Under the pieces are notes generated by a model. It was given only the letters and a program-made list of their open reading frames with translations, was not told the DNA's origin and made no database searches. Shown piece by piece: positions 34,385 through 42,027 of a stretch of 64,000 nt of DNA. The position numbers and the translations under genes are program-made. Source of the DNA: Eubacteriaceae bacterium ES3 (GTDB lineage: Bacteria; Bacillota; Clostridia; Eubacteriales; Eubacteriaceae); the NCBI GenBank assembly GCA_030586155.1, contig CP130741.1:2598680-2662679 (forward strand), in the 5' to 3' direction. Each line of letters opens with the position of its first letter. Position 1 is the stretch's first letter.

Positions 34385-35135
34385 TATTTAAGTTTCCGAT
34401 ATGGATCTTAATATCGGCATCTGTCTGGTAACCTTCCAGTTCTGACACCACACTAAGGACAGCATTTCGGATCAGTTTCTGCACAAAAGGCACCATCACA
34501 ACATTTTGATCGTTGATTTTTAAACTTACCCCATCATTTTTGAGCGGGCAATCACTTCGTTTGACTTCCTTCGCTACAATTTTTTGACAGAAACCGGCAC
34601 AATCGGTATTGCAAAGGCCGCAGCATTTCTTTGAATAACCTGGCAGTAATTCAAAAGCGTTTTCCTGTACCAAATCTACCAGATAATTGGGATCCTTTAG
34701 GCAATTTACAATTTTAATCCCCTTGTATTCATCGTAGTTTTCTGCCAGTACTCCAGAAAAGGCAAAAACCGTTTCGTCCCATCGTTCGTCAAGACCTTTA
34801 AAATCGTGACCGGTCACAATTTTAGGGATTGCCGGATCATTAACCCCTTCTAAAATCACATAGTCATAATCATAATGTGAAAGCACCTGGCGAATCGGCA
34901 GTTTTTCCTGATATAAAATATCTGTTTCATACATTCCCAAAGCCGTCACCAACTGGGATCCAGCCTGCCTATGGCGAAAGGTATTGGTTCCGGCCTGATC
35001 GATTTCAAATTCTTCATAATGAATTTCTTTTACCGAACCAACCGAGTAGCCCCGCTTTCTTAAGCCACCAATAATTGTTTCAACCACTGTCGTTTTTCCT
35101 GAAAGGGTCAAGCCCCTGACAGATATTACTTTCAT
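34374..35135 (-). CDS. MobB-like GTPase with cysteine-rich C-terminal part
   Basis: The N-terminal 170 residues match MobB, the GTP-binding helper of molybdopterin-dinucleotide synthesis: Walker A GLTLSGKTT at residues 8-16, GSVKEIHYEEFEIDQAGTNT and YDYVILEGVNDPAIPKIV. A cysteine-rich stretch follows (KKCCGLCNTDCAGFC and a later DCPL), able to hold an Fe-S cluster or zinc, then a short C-terminal domain (KIHIGNLNNDE end). No MobA is nearby. Start at 35135, 24 bases after the previous gene. Its place in an importer operon suggests a role in handling a pterin-type cofactor, which is inference. Confidence 0.8.
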   Translation of the reverse strand: MKVISVRGLTLSGKTTVVETIIGGLRKRGYSVGSVKEIHYEEFEIDQAGTNTFRHRQAGSQLVTALGMYETDILYQEKLPIRQVLSHYDYDYVILEGVNDPAIPKIVTGHDFKGLDERWDETVFAFSGVLAENYDEYKGIKIVNCLKDPNYLVDLVQENAFELLPGYSKKCCGLCNTDCAGFCQKIVAKEVKRSDCPLKNDGVSLKINDQNVVMVPFVQKLIRNAVLSVVSELEGYQTDADIKIHIGNLNNDE

Positions 35136-35159
35136 TTCTGCCCCCTCATTTGAATGACT

Positions 35160-35681
35160 TTATTCAAAGCTAATCTCCATTAAGAATTTGCAATTTCTTA
35201 AACTAAAGGTTTCACCTGTGATAACAATTTCCATTGGGCCTGTTCCTCCCGAAGATTTGTCGGTATTCTCAATCCCATCACGCTCATAGATTAAATAAAC
35301 CTTATCAGCCTCTATTTCTTCCGTAGTACCAGCCGAAACATATCCGTCAAGGGCTTTGTAGGTAACCGCCTGATAGGATTCGTAGTCAAAACCTGCCCTA
35401 TCAAGAGCATCTTTTAACAAGACGCCGCCGAAAACAACATCTTCCTGGCCTGTACTGGTATTTAATCCTTCATCGATCAAAACCTTTGGCATTGCCTTTA
35501 TATCTTCTAACTGCAACTGGGCCAAAGTAAGATCACCGACGGTTATAATTACAGTTTCTTGCCCTAAGGAGGCTAAGCGCTCTTCCGTCTGATTTTTGTT
35601 AATTCCAATCAGTACTGCCGATGAAATCGCCAAAACAAGAATCACAATCGGCAGAATCCATTTTTTCTTATTTTTGTCCAT
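35160..35681 (-). CDS. Membrane-anchored protein of the shared-domain family
   Basis: A 173-residue protein with one N-terminal membrane anchor (KKWILPIVILVLAISSAVLI) and an outside domain. It has the operon pattern VVFGGVLLKDALDRAGFD, KALDGYVSAGTTEEIEADK and the closing strand FLMEISFE. Start at 35681 (MDKNKKKW) with AAGGT upstream; longer starts are less likely. Related by eye to the proteins at 30389-30895 and 35905-36447. Follows a partial terminator, so it may be made at a lower level than the first gene. Confidence 0.7.
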   Translation of the reverse strand: MDKNKKKWILPIVILVLAISSAVLIGINKNQTEERLASLGQETVIITVGDLTLAQLQLEDIKAMPKVLIDEGLNTSTGQEDVVFGGVLLKDALDRAGFDYESYQAVTYKALDGYVSAGTTEEIEADKVYLIYERDGIENTDKSSGGTGPMEIVITGETFSLRNCKFLMEISFE

Positions 35682-35860
35682 CACCGTTACCTTTTCTCCA
35701 TCATGTCTCATTTTTATACAAAGACGTTTCACCTCATTTAAAAATAGGCTCTACCTGCTAAAATTCTGTTCTTCTTTTAGCTAAACAACTCGTTTAAACC
35801 ACAGTTGCAGATAAAAGAGAACTTGAAAATTTTTATGCTCGATAAAGCCTTTTAAGACAC

Positions 35861-35896
35861 GAAAAGAAAGGAGGCAAATTGCTTTGCATCCTTTCT
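35861..35896 (-). terminator. Terminator or attenuator after the first operon gene
   Basis: GAAAGGATGCAAA and TTTGCCTCCTTTC pair with one mismatch and are followed by TTTTC on the minus strand. It would give extra transcript for the first lipoprotein and partial read-through into the rest. Confidence 0.65.
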
Positions 35897-35904
35897 AAAT
35901 TAAA

Positions 35905-36447
35905 TTATTTTACTACAGTCATTTTTGAAAGCCCCTGAACCCAAGAGCCTGCACCTTTGCTTCCAGTCACAACACTGATTAATGCTTCACCATCGAGCGA
36001 AACCGTCAATAATGAATCCTCAGCTTCAACTGTTGCTGGCTCATAATCTTTAGTATATCCGTCTGAAGCTTCCATTGTAATAGCAGTATAATCAGTAATC
36101 CCCAGAGTTGCAATGACATCTTTTAATAAATATCCCTCAAAGGTTCCGCCTGATTCTGTTCCATCTTTTTTGGTTAAGATAATAGTCTGCTCTACCAGTG
36201 AAAGATCTGCAAGGTCTGCCTGAGTAAACTCAGTCATGCCATCAACACCCTCCAGGGCAATTGTAAATTCAGCTGTACTTGCCTGACTCGAATCAGAGCT
36301 TTCCTCTGCTGCAGTTGTATCATCAGCTGTTGTTTCTGTTGTTGCAGTCGTGTCATCACTGGCCGTTTCTGCATCTTGTGAACTACATCCGGCAAAAGAA
36401 AATACTAATGCCATTACCATTACCAATACTAATAAATACCTTTTCAT
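35905..36447 (-). CDS. Abundant-type lipoprotein of the shared-domain family (first gene)
   Basis: A 180-residue lipoprotein: MKRYLLVLVMVMALVFSFAG with lipobox FAGC, then a Ser/Thr/Asp-rich linker of about 45 residues, then the shared domain (TFEGYLLKDVIATLGITDY, MEASDGYTKDYEPATVE, LLTVSLDGEALISVV). Start at 36447 because GGAGG lies 7 bases upstream; the longer open frame runs into the leader RNA. First gene of the operon, directly behind the candidate riboswitch and followed by a terminator-like hairpin, an arrangement usual for binding lipoproteins needed in excess over their transporter. Confidence 0.75.
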   Translation of the reverse strand: MKRYLLVLVMVMALVFSFAGCSSQDAETASDDTTATTETTADDTTAAEESSDSSQASTAEFTIALEGVDGMTEFTQADLADLSLVEQTIILTKKDGTESGGTFEGYLLKDVIATLGITDYTAITMEASDGYTKDYEPATVEAEDSLLTVSLDGEALISVVTGSKGAGSWVQGLSKMTVVK

Positions 36448-36505
36448 TCTTTCCTCCAAATTCTTTTTGAGACAAACAATTATCCCAACGGCAGAAAGAA
36501 CGTCC

Positions 36506-36535
36506 AAAAAATAAAAAAGTTTAGACAAGCTAAAC
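36506..36535 (-). terminator. Leader terminator upstream of the lipoprotein/ECF operon
   Basis: On the minus strand GTTTAG, a five-base loop and CTAAAC are followed by TTTTTTATTTTTT. It lies before the first gene, so it must act as an attenuator. The sequence TCTAAAC in its 3' arm (36525-36519) is identical to the 5' strand of the aptamer-closing stem. Confidence 0.8.
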
Positions 36536-36554
36536 CCACAAATTATTCCTCAGA

Positions 36555-36641
36555 TCTAAACGTTTACCTTTCCAATGTGGGAGATCCTGCTGTTTCCGGC
36601 AAAACCCTAACGTTTTACTTTTCATGCCTGTTAGGTTTAGA
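36555..36641 (-). promoter_or_regulatory. Candidate riboswitch aptamer in the operon leader
   Basis: A closing stem TCTAAAC (36641-36635) with GTTTAGA (36561-36555) encloses about 70 bases. Inside, CCTAAC (36635-36630) and GTTAGG (36611-36606) can pair. An 11-base inverted repeat, GAAAAGTAAAA with TTTTACTTTTC (36623-36613 and 36650-36640), competes with or forms a pseudoknot over this stem. The 3' closing strand can pair either with its aptamer partner or with the identical sequence in the terminator, giving a classic on/off switch. I could not match it to a known class from memory (TPP, cobalamin, FMN, Moco, THF, preQ1 checked by consensus). Confidence 0.65.
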
Positions 36642-36686
36642 AAAGTAAAATTCAGTAATTATTCATTCCATATTCAATTAATATTT

Positions 36687-36715
36687 ATTATATTAATTCA
36701 TAACTATCATGTCAA
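36687..36715 (-). promoter_or_regulatory. Consensus promoter of the lipoprotein/ECF operon
   Basis: On the minus strand TTGACA (36715-36710) and TATAAT (36692-36687) are separated by exactly 17 bases. The transcript would start near 36680 and run through the aptamer and attenuator before the first ATG at 36447. Confidence 0.9.
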
Positions 36716-36775
36716 CTATAAAAATCCTGTTATAAACCCAAATTTTACTTAATTACGCATCTTAGAAGTTGCATA

Positions 36776-36807
36776 AAGAAAAGAGTCAGCTATAGCAGCT
36801 GACTCTT
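36776..36807 (-). terminator. Intrinsic terminator of pyc
   Basis: An AAGAGTCAGCT/AGCTGACTCTT stem followed by TTTCTTT on the minus strand, about 45 bases after the pyc stop codon. Confidence 0.85.
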
Positions 36808-36851
36808 TGGAGAAAATAAGTCTTAACTCTAATCAGAATTTTGTTTAAATC

Positions 36852-39800
36852 CTAGTCCAGTTCTACAATCAATTCACCGGTCTGAACACTCTGACCTTCT
36901 GATACATAAATTCGTTTTACTACTCCGTCTCCGGCTGCAACCATCTCAGTTTCCATCTTCATGGCTTCTACGATTACCAGAGCCTGATTGGTTTTTACTT
37001 CATCACCTTCGTTCACCAGAACTTTTAAAACTGTTCCTGGGATAGCCGAACCAACCTGTTTATTATTCTTGGGATCCGCTTTTAACATAGTCGTTTTCTG
37101 TTTTGCTGTCAGACTGCGTTTATCCTCAACATAAATTTCCCGTCTGAAACCATCCACTTCAAACATTACTGGGCACATCCCCTCATCATTAGGCATCCCC
37201 ACATTTACCAGTTTGATTAAGAAACGTCGACCTTCAGACATTTCAACCTCGGCTAATTCACCCTTTTTAAGACCAAAGAAGAAAGTATGACTATCCATTC
37301 GCATGAAATCGCCAAAATCCTGTAAGAATTCTACATAATCCTTCATTACTTTTGGATAAAGCGCTACACTTAGAACTTCTCTGTCATCCAATTCATAATT
37401 ATATTCATCCAGATACTGTTTTTTAATTGCATCAAAATCTTCATCTGGCAGGAGGGTTCCCGGTCTTACAGTAATTGGTTCAACGCCTTTTAAAACAATA
37501 TTCTGAAGTTCCTTATCAAAGCCACCTTCCGGCTGACCGATCATTCCTTTAAAATAATCAACTACTGAGTCAGGATAGGCCAGATCTTTACCTTTAGTTT
37601 TGATATTTTCCGCTGTCAGTTCATTCTGCACCATAAAGATAGATAAATCTCCCACAGTTTTAGAAGAAGGTGTAACTTTAACAATATCGCCCAGCATCAG
37701 ATTAGCTTCCAGATATTTATCCTTAACTTCTCTGAACTTATGACCCAGGCCAAAGCTTTCAACCTGTGCCCTTAGGTTAGAATACTGTCCACCTGGAATC
37801 TCATACTTGTAGATTTCTGTGGAACCAGATTTTAGTTCCGATTCAAACTGACCGTATACCTGACGAGTTGTTCCCCAGTAATCTGATAAAATCTGAAGAC
37901 TGTCTTCATCGAGCATTGAATCTCGATCGGTATTCTTCAGGGCCGCCACAATCGAGTTAAGTGCCGGTTGTGAAGTTAAACCACTGACACCATTCAAGGC
38001 TGCATCAGCAATATCAGCTCCAGCCAGACTTCCAAACAGAACCGTTGCCACACCATTCCCGGTTGTATCGTGAGTATGGAGATGAATTGGCATTTTAGTT
38101 TCCTGTTTTAAGGCTTCCACCAGTTTTTTTGCAGCAATAGGTTTTAATAGCCCAGACATATCTTTAATGGCCAGGATATGTGCTCCGGTTTTTTCAATTT
38201 CTTTAGCCATTCGCACATAATAGTCCAGATTGTATTTTGTTTTTGAACTATCTAATATATCACCCGTATAGCAGATAGAAACTTCTGCTACTTTGTCGGT
38301 TTTTAGTACTTCTTCGATGGAAATTTTCATCCCTTCCATCCAGTTTAAAGAGTCAAAGATTCTAAATACATCGATTCCGCTTTTAGCTGCCTGTTGAACA
38401 AAGGCTCGAATCACGTTATCCGGGTAGTTCTTGTAACCAACTGCGTTCGCTCCCCGCAGTAGCATCTGGAATAAAACATTAGGAATCCGTTCTCTTAGCT
38501 CATCCAGTCGTCGCCATGGCGATTCTTTCAGGAATCGATAGGCAACGTCATAGGTTGCTCCCCCCCACATTTCAAGAGCATATAAATCAGGTACCAGCTC
38601 AGCAGTCTGTCGGGCAATTTTAATCATGTCACGGCTTCTGACTCGGGTGGCTGCAATCGACTGATGAGCATCACGCAGGGTTGTATCACATAAAAGTAGC
38701 TTATTCTGGCTTTTAATCCATTTTACCAGACCATCTGGTCCCTGTTCATCCAAAATCTGTTTTGTTCCAGATTGCGGTACTCCGCCTTTTAATTCTGGAA
38801 TATAGGGTTCATCAAAGTCCGGTTTATTACCAAAGGTTTCGTTAACAATGATATTTCCCAAATAACGCAGAACATTGCTTTCTTCACTTACCTGGTCAGC
38901 AATATTAAATAGTTCCGGATGATCATCAATAAATTTAGTATCGCAATCGCCACCAATAAATTTAGGATGCTGCAAAACGTTAATTAAAAAGTCCTTATTA
39001 GTATGTACGCCTTCAATATCCATCTCTTTTAAGGCGCGTACCGCTTTTCGACGTGCATCTTCAAAATTTCTGGAAAAGGCAGTACTTTTAACCAATAAAC
39101 TGTCATAGTATGGCGTAATTTCAGCCCCTGTAAAACCATTACCGCCATCCAATCGAATACCAAAACCGCTACCGGTCCGGTAAACATCAATGCGGCCAGT
39201 ATCAGGCATAAAATGATTGTTAGGATCTTCTGTCGTAATTCGGCACTGAATAGCAGTTCCACGCGAAACAATAGCATCCTGAGAAGGGATTCCCACTTCT
39301 GGAGAATCCAGGGCTAAGCCTTGTGCGATAAGAATCTGGGACTGAACCAAATCAATTTCTGTCACCAGCTCGGTAACTGTATGCTCAACCTGAATTCGCG
39401 GGTTCATTTCAATAAAGTAATGGTCTCCGTTTTTATCAACCAAAAACTCAATCGTTCCGGCATTTCTATAATTTACAGACTTGGCTAGCTTCAGGGCATC
39501 CTGGCAAATAGCCTGGCGTTGCATATCATTAATGCTTAATGAAGGGGTAAACTCAACAATTTTCTGGTGCCGTCTCTGAATTGAGCAATCTCTTTCAAAG
39601 AGATGAACAACGTTACCATAGTTATCCCCGAGAATCTGAACCTCGATATGCTTGGGTTCTTCCAAATATTTTTCAACAAAAATTGTCCCATCACCAAAAG
39701 CTTTAGTTGCTTCACTTGTTGCTGAATGAAACTCTTTTAAGAGGTCTTTTTCTGAATGTACGATTCGCATACCACGTCCGCCACCGCCAGCTGCAGCTTT

Positions 39801-40280
39801 TAAAATTATCGGATAACCGGCCTTTTCTGCAAATTCTATGGCCTCTGAATCAGAGGTAATTGGTTTTTCAACCCCAGGAATTGTGGGAACATTAACACTT
39901 TTTGCCACAATTTTAGACTGAATCTTATCGCCCATTTTCTCCATCATCTCGTGGGTTGGACCGATAAAGACAATTCCTTCCTCTTCACATTTTTTGGCAA
40001 AAATAGGATTTTCTGCTAAAAATCCGTAACCAGGGTGAATTGCATCCACTTCCTTTTTCTTGGCCAGGGTAATAATCTTATCCATATCCAAATAAGCTTC
40101 TACCGGTCCGTTTGTTCCTGAAATCAGGTAGGATTCATCTGCCTTGGTTCGAAACAGGGATAACTGATCTTCCTGGGCGTAAATCGCCACAGTATGGATT
40201 CCCAGCTCCTGGCAGGCTCTAATAATTCTTATCGCTATCTCGCCGCGATTGGCAATTAATACTTTGTTAAATTTTTTCAT
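36852..40280 (-). CDS. pyc: Pyruvate carboxylase
   Basis: The full-length single-chain enzyme (1142 residues, normal for the family) that makes oxaloacetate from pyruvate, bicarbonate and ATP. Residues 1-450 are the biotin carboxylase (VLIANRGEIAIRIIRACQEL; ATP loop AAAGGGGRGMRIV). From about 540 the carboxyltransferase barrel starts (LLCDTTLRDAHQSIAATRVR, and HLHTHDTTGNGVA with metal histidines). The last 75 residues are the biotin carrier domain with VEAMKMETEM, whose lysine is biotinylated. No frameshift. Monocistronic with its own terminator. In acetogens it links pyruvate made from acetyl-CoA to C4 intermediates. Confidence 0.97.
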   Translation of the reverse strand: MKKFNKVLIANRGEIAIRIIRACQELGIHTVAIYAQEDQLSLFRTKADESYLISGTNGPVEAYLDMDKIITLAKKKEVDAIHPGYGFLAENPIFAKKCEEEGIVFIGPTHEMMEKMGDKIQSKIVAKSVNVPTIPGVEKPITSDSEAIEFAEKAGYPIILKAAAGGGGRGMRIVHSEKDLLKEFHSATSEATKAFGDGTIFVEKYLEEPKHIEVQILGDNYGNVVHLFERDCSIQRRHQKIVEFTPSLSINDMQRQAICQDALKLAKSVNYRNAGTIEFLVDKNGDHYFIEMNPRIQVEHTVTELVTEIDLVQSQILIAQGLALDSPEVGIPSQDAIVSRGTAIQCRITTEDPNNHFMPDTGRIDVYRTGSGFGIRLDGGNGFTGAEITPYYDSLLVKSTAFSRNFEDARRKAVRALKEMDIEGVHTNKDFLINVLQHPKFIGGDCDTKFIDDHPELFNIADQVSEESNVLRYLGNIIVNETFGNKPDFDEPYIPELKGGVPQSGTKQILDEQGPDGLVKWIKSQNKLLLCDTTLRDAHQSIAATRVRSRDMIKIARQTAELVPDLYALEMWGGATYDVAYRFLKESPWRRLDELRERIPNVLFQMLLRGANAVGYKNYPDNVIRAFVQQAAKSGIDVFRIFDSLNWMEGMKISIEEVLKTDKVAEVSICYTGDILDSSKTKYNLDYYVRMAKEIEKTGAHILAIKDMSGLLKPIAAKKLVEALKQETKMPIHLHTHDTTGNGVATVLFGSLAGADIADAALNGVSGLTSQPALNSIVAALKNTDRDSMLDEDSLQILSDYWGTTRQVYGQFESELKSGSTEIYKYEIPGGQYSNLRAQVESFGLGHKFREVKDKYLEANLMLGDIVKVTPSSKTVGDLSIFMVQNELTAENIKTKGKDLAYPDSVVDYFKGMIGQPEGGFDKELQNIVLKGVEPITVRPGTLLPDEDFDAIKKQYLDEYNYELDDREVLSVALYPKVMKDYVEFLQDFGDFMRMDSHTFFFGLKKGELAEVEMSEGRRFLIKLVNVGMPNDEGMCPVMFEVDGFRREIYVEDKRSLTAKQKTTMLKADPKNNKQVGSAIPGTVLKVLVNEGDEVKTNQALVIVEAMKMETEMVAAGDGVVKRIYVSEGQSVQTGELIVELD

Positions 40281-40467
40281 TTACTCTTTCCACTTTCTAT
40301 CATTCATATCATGCACTTCGTGAAGTCTTGCCATCTAGATATTTTTTCTATTATATAAAAAAGTCCGCAAATTTAAAAGTCTTTTTTGCAATTTTATGCT
40401 AAATTTTAGTTGTTTTGCAAACTGTGCACTTTTCGCTCAAATTCATCGCCATTTATATGAATATTGT

Positions 40468-40653
40468 TTATTTCTTCTCACTTTTGTGACGTTCTTCTTG
40501 AATTTTCTTTTCAAGTTCTTTAAAACCATATCGTCTTTCTGTCTCGTCTTCCAGCTTCTGATTGTCTGAAAAATAATTTTTACTGAGCTTTGACACGATC
40601 AGATAACCTGGAATTACAATGAACAGAACAATAATAAACATTGATAAATCCAT
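40468..40653 (-). CDS. Small single-pass membrane protein
   Basis: 61 residues: a membrane helix (MFIIVLFIVIPGYLIVSKL) followed by a charged helix (RRYGFKELEKKIQEERHKSE). It begins one base after the chorismate mutase stop, with GAGGCGG upstream, so it is the last gene of the shikimate operon. No known family recognised; probable operon passenger of unknown role. Confidence 0.6.
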   Translation of the reverse strand: MDLSMFIIVLFIVIPGYLIVSKLSKNYFSDNQKLEDETERRYGFKELEKKIQEERHKSEKK

Positions 40654-40654
40654 G

Positions 40655-40939
40655 TCAATTTTCCGCCTCTTTTTGTGCTAACCAGCCTTTTTGAAAGACT
40701 TTACTGGACGCCATCATTTCCTTGAGGACTTTTTCGTAAGCTTGTCTATATTCCTGATTTTTTAGTTTTTCTGCATTAGCTTGCAGTACTTGCTCTTCCC
40801 GTTCAGGATCAAAGACATTTTCCTGATGTTTGTATTTATATTCAATGATTTCTCTTACACAGTCCATTCTTTTTTCAAAGAGAACGCGCATTTCATCATC
40901 AATTTCATCTACCTTTTTGCGAATTGATTCCAAACTCAT
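40655..40939 (-). CDS. Chorismate mutase (AroQ class)
   Basis: A 94-residue all-helical chorismate mutase that converts chorismate to prephenate for Phe and Tyr. The AroQ pattern SLESIRKKVDEIDDEMRVLF, then EKRMDCVREIIEYKYKHQ and DPEREEQVL is clear, with the active-site Arg, Lys and Glu in place. Start at 40939 with a perfect AGGAGG; the longer open frame overlaps aroC needlessly. Follows aroC by 8 bases. Stand-alone, not fused to prephenate dehydratase. Confidence 0.88.
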   Translation of the reverse strand: MSLESIRKKVDEIDDEMRVLFEKRMDCVREIIEYKYKHQENVFDPEREEQVLQANAEKLKNQEYRQAYEKVLKEMMASSKVFQKGWLAQKEAEN

Positions 40940-40947
40940 TTTTCCTC

Positions 40948-42027
40948 CTAAATTAATAAATCTACCAGACATATAGATAAGGCCGCTTCTACAACCGGAA
41001 AGGCTCTTAAGACTACACATGGATCATGTCGTCCTTCAATTTTCATCATCGTATTTTCCATTGTCGCCAGGTTAATGGTTTTTTGTTCTTTTCCAATACT
41101 GGGTGTGGGTTTTAATGCCACCTGGAAAACGATTGGCATGCCATTACTGATCCCTCCGTTGATCCCACCATTATAATTGGTTTCAGTCTGCACCCGATTC
41201 TCTTTAATCGAAAATGCATCGTTAACTTGGGACCCCTGTTTGGTGGTTATATCAAAGCCCAGTCCAAAGCTAACACCTTTAACCGCTGGTATTGAAAAAA
41301 GAAGAGCAGCCAAACGGCTTTCTACCGATTCAAAAAAGGGATCGCCCAATCCCGGCAACATATTGACTGCGAATCCTTCAATAATTCCACCAACCGAATC
41401 TTCCTCTGCTTTAGCCTTTCGGATTTGTTCAAGCATCGGTTCTTCAGATGCTTGTGTAAAAACAGGAAAAAGAGGATTTTTGATTAAACTTTCAAACTCT
41501 TCATAATCAGAAATAGACGGCCTAATGGGGTCCTTTATTTCCTTAATAGAAATAATTCTACTGCCGATTTTTAAGCTTGGTGCCATCTCTTTTAAAACCT
41601 GTCTGGCAACCGCTCCGGCAAAAACCAGCGGTGCTGTAACACGAGCGGAAAAATGTCCTCCACCCCGATAATCCTGATAACCACCATAACGTATACTGGC
41701 CGTATAATCAGCGTGACCCGGACGCATCAAATCTTTCGTTTTCTCATAGTCCTTCGAGCGGGTATTTTCATTGAGTATCACTCCGGCAATCGGAGTTCCC
41801 GTTGTCCGACCATTAAATACTCCACTTAAGATTTTAATCTGATCGCCCTCTTTACGCGGTGTAGCCAGTTCTTTTCCTTTAGCAGCCCGTCGATTTAGTT
41901 CATACTGGATTGCTTCAAGATCAATGGGAATACCTGAAGGAACCCCGTCAATAACCGCGCCAATTCCTTCACCATGTGATTCACCGAATAAAGAAACCTT
42001 GAATTTATTCCCCCAGATCGAGCTCAT
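40948..42027 (-). CDS. aroC: Chorismate synthase
   Basis: The last shikimate enzyme: anti-elimination of phosphate from EPSP with reduced FMN. Family signatures are GESHGEGIGAVIDGVPSG near the start, RPGHADYTASIRYG and GGISNGMPIVFQVALKPTPS. 359 residues, usual length. Start at 42027 with GGGAGGTGAG; it overlaps the end of aroA by 23 bases, so translation is coupled. Confidence 0.96.
   Translation of the reverse strand: MSSIWGNKFKVSLFGESHGEGIGAVIDGVPSGIPIDLEAIQYELNRRAAKGKELATPRKEGDQIKILSGVFNGRTTGTPIAGVILNENTRSKDYEKTKDLMRPGHADYTASIRYGGYQDYRGGGHFSARVTAPLVFAGAVARQVLKEMAPSLKIGSRIISIKEIKDPIRPSISDYEEFESLIKNPLFPVFTQASEEPMLEQIRKAKAEEDSVGGIIEGFAVNMLPGLGDPFFESVESRLAALLFSIPAVKGVSFGLGFDITTKQGSQVNDAFSIKENRVQTETNYNGGINGGISNGMPIVFQVALKPTPSIGKEQKTINLATMENTMMKIEGRHDPCVVLRAFPVVEAALSICLVDLLI

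Noticed and set aside
36555-36641. Known riboswitch (TPP, cobalamin, FMN, Moco, THF)
   Set aside because: The conserved core sequences of these classes, as I recall them, are not found. A covariance-model search is needed to be sure.
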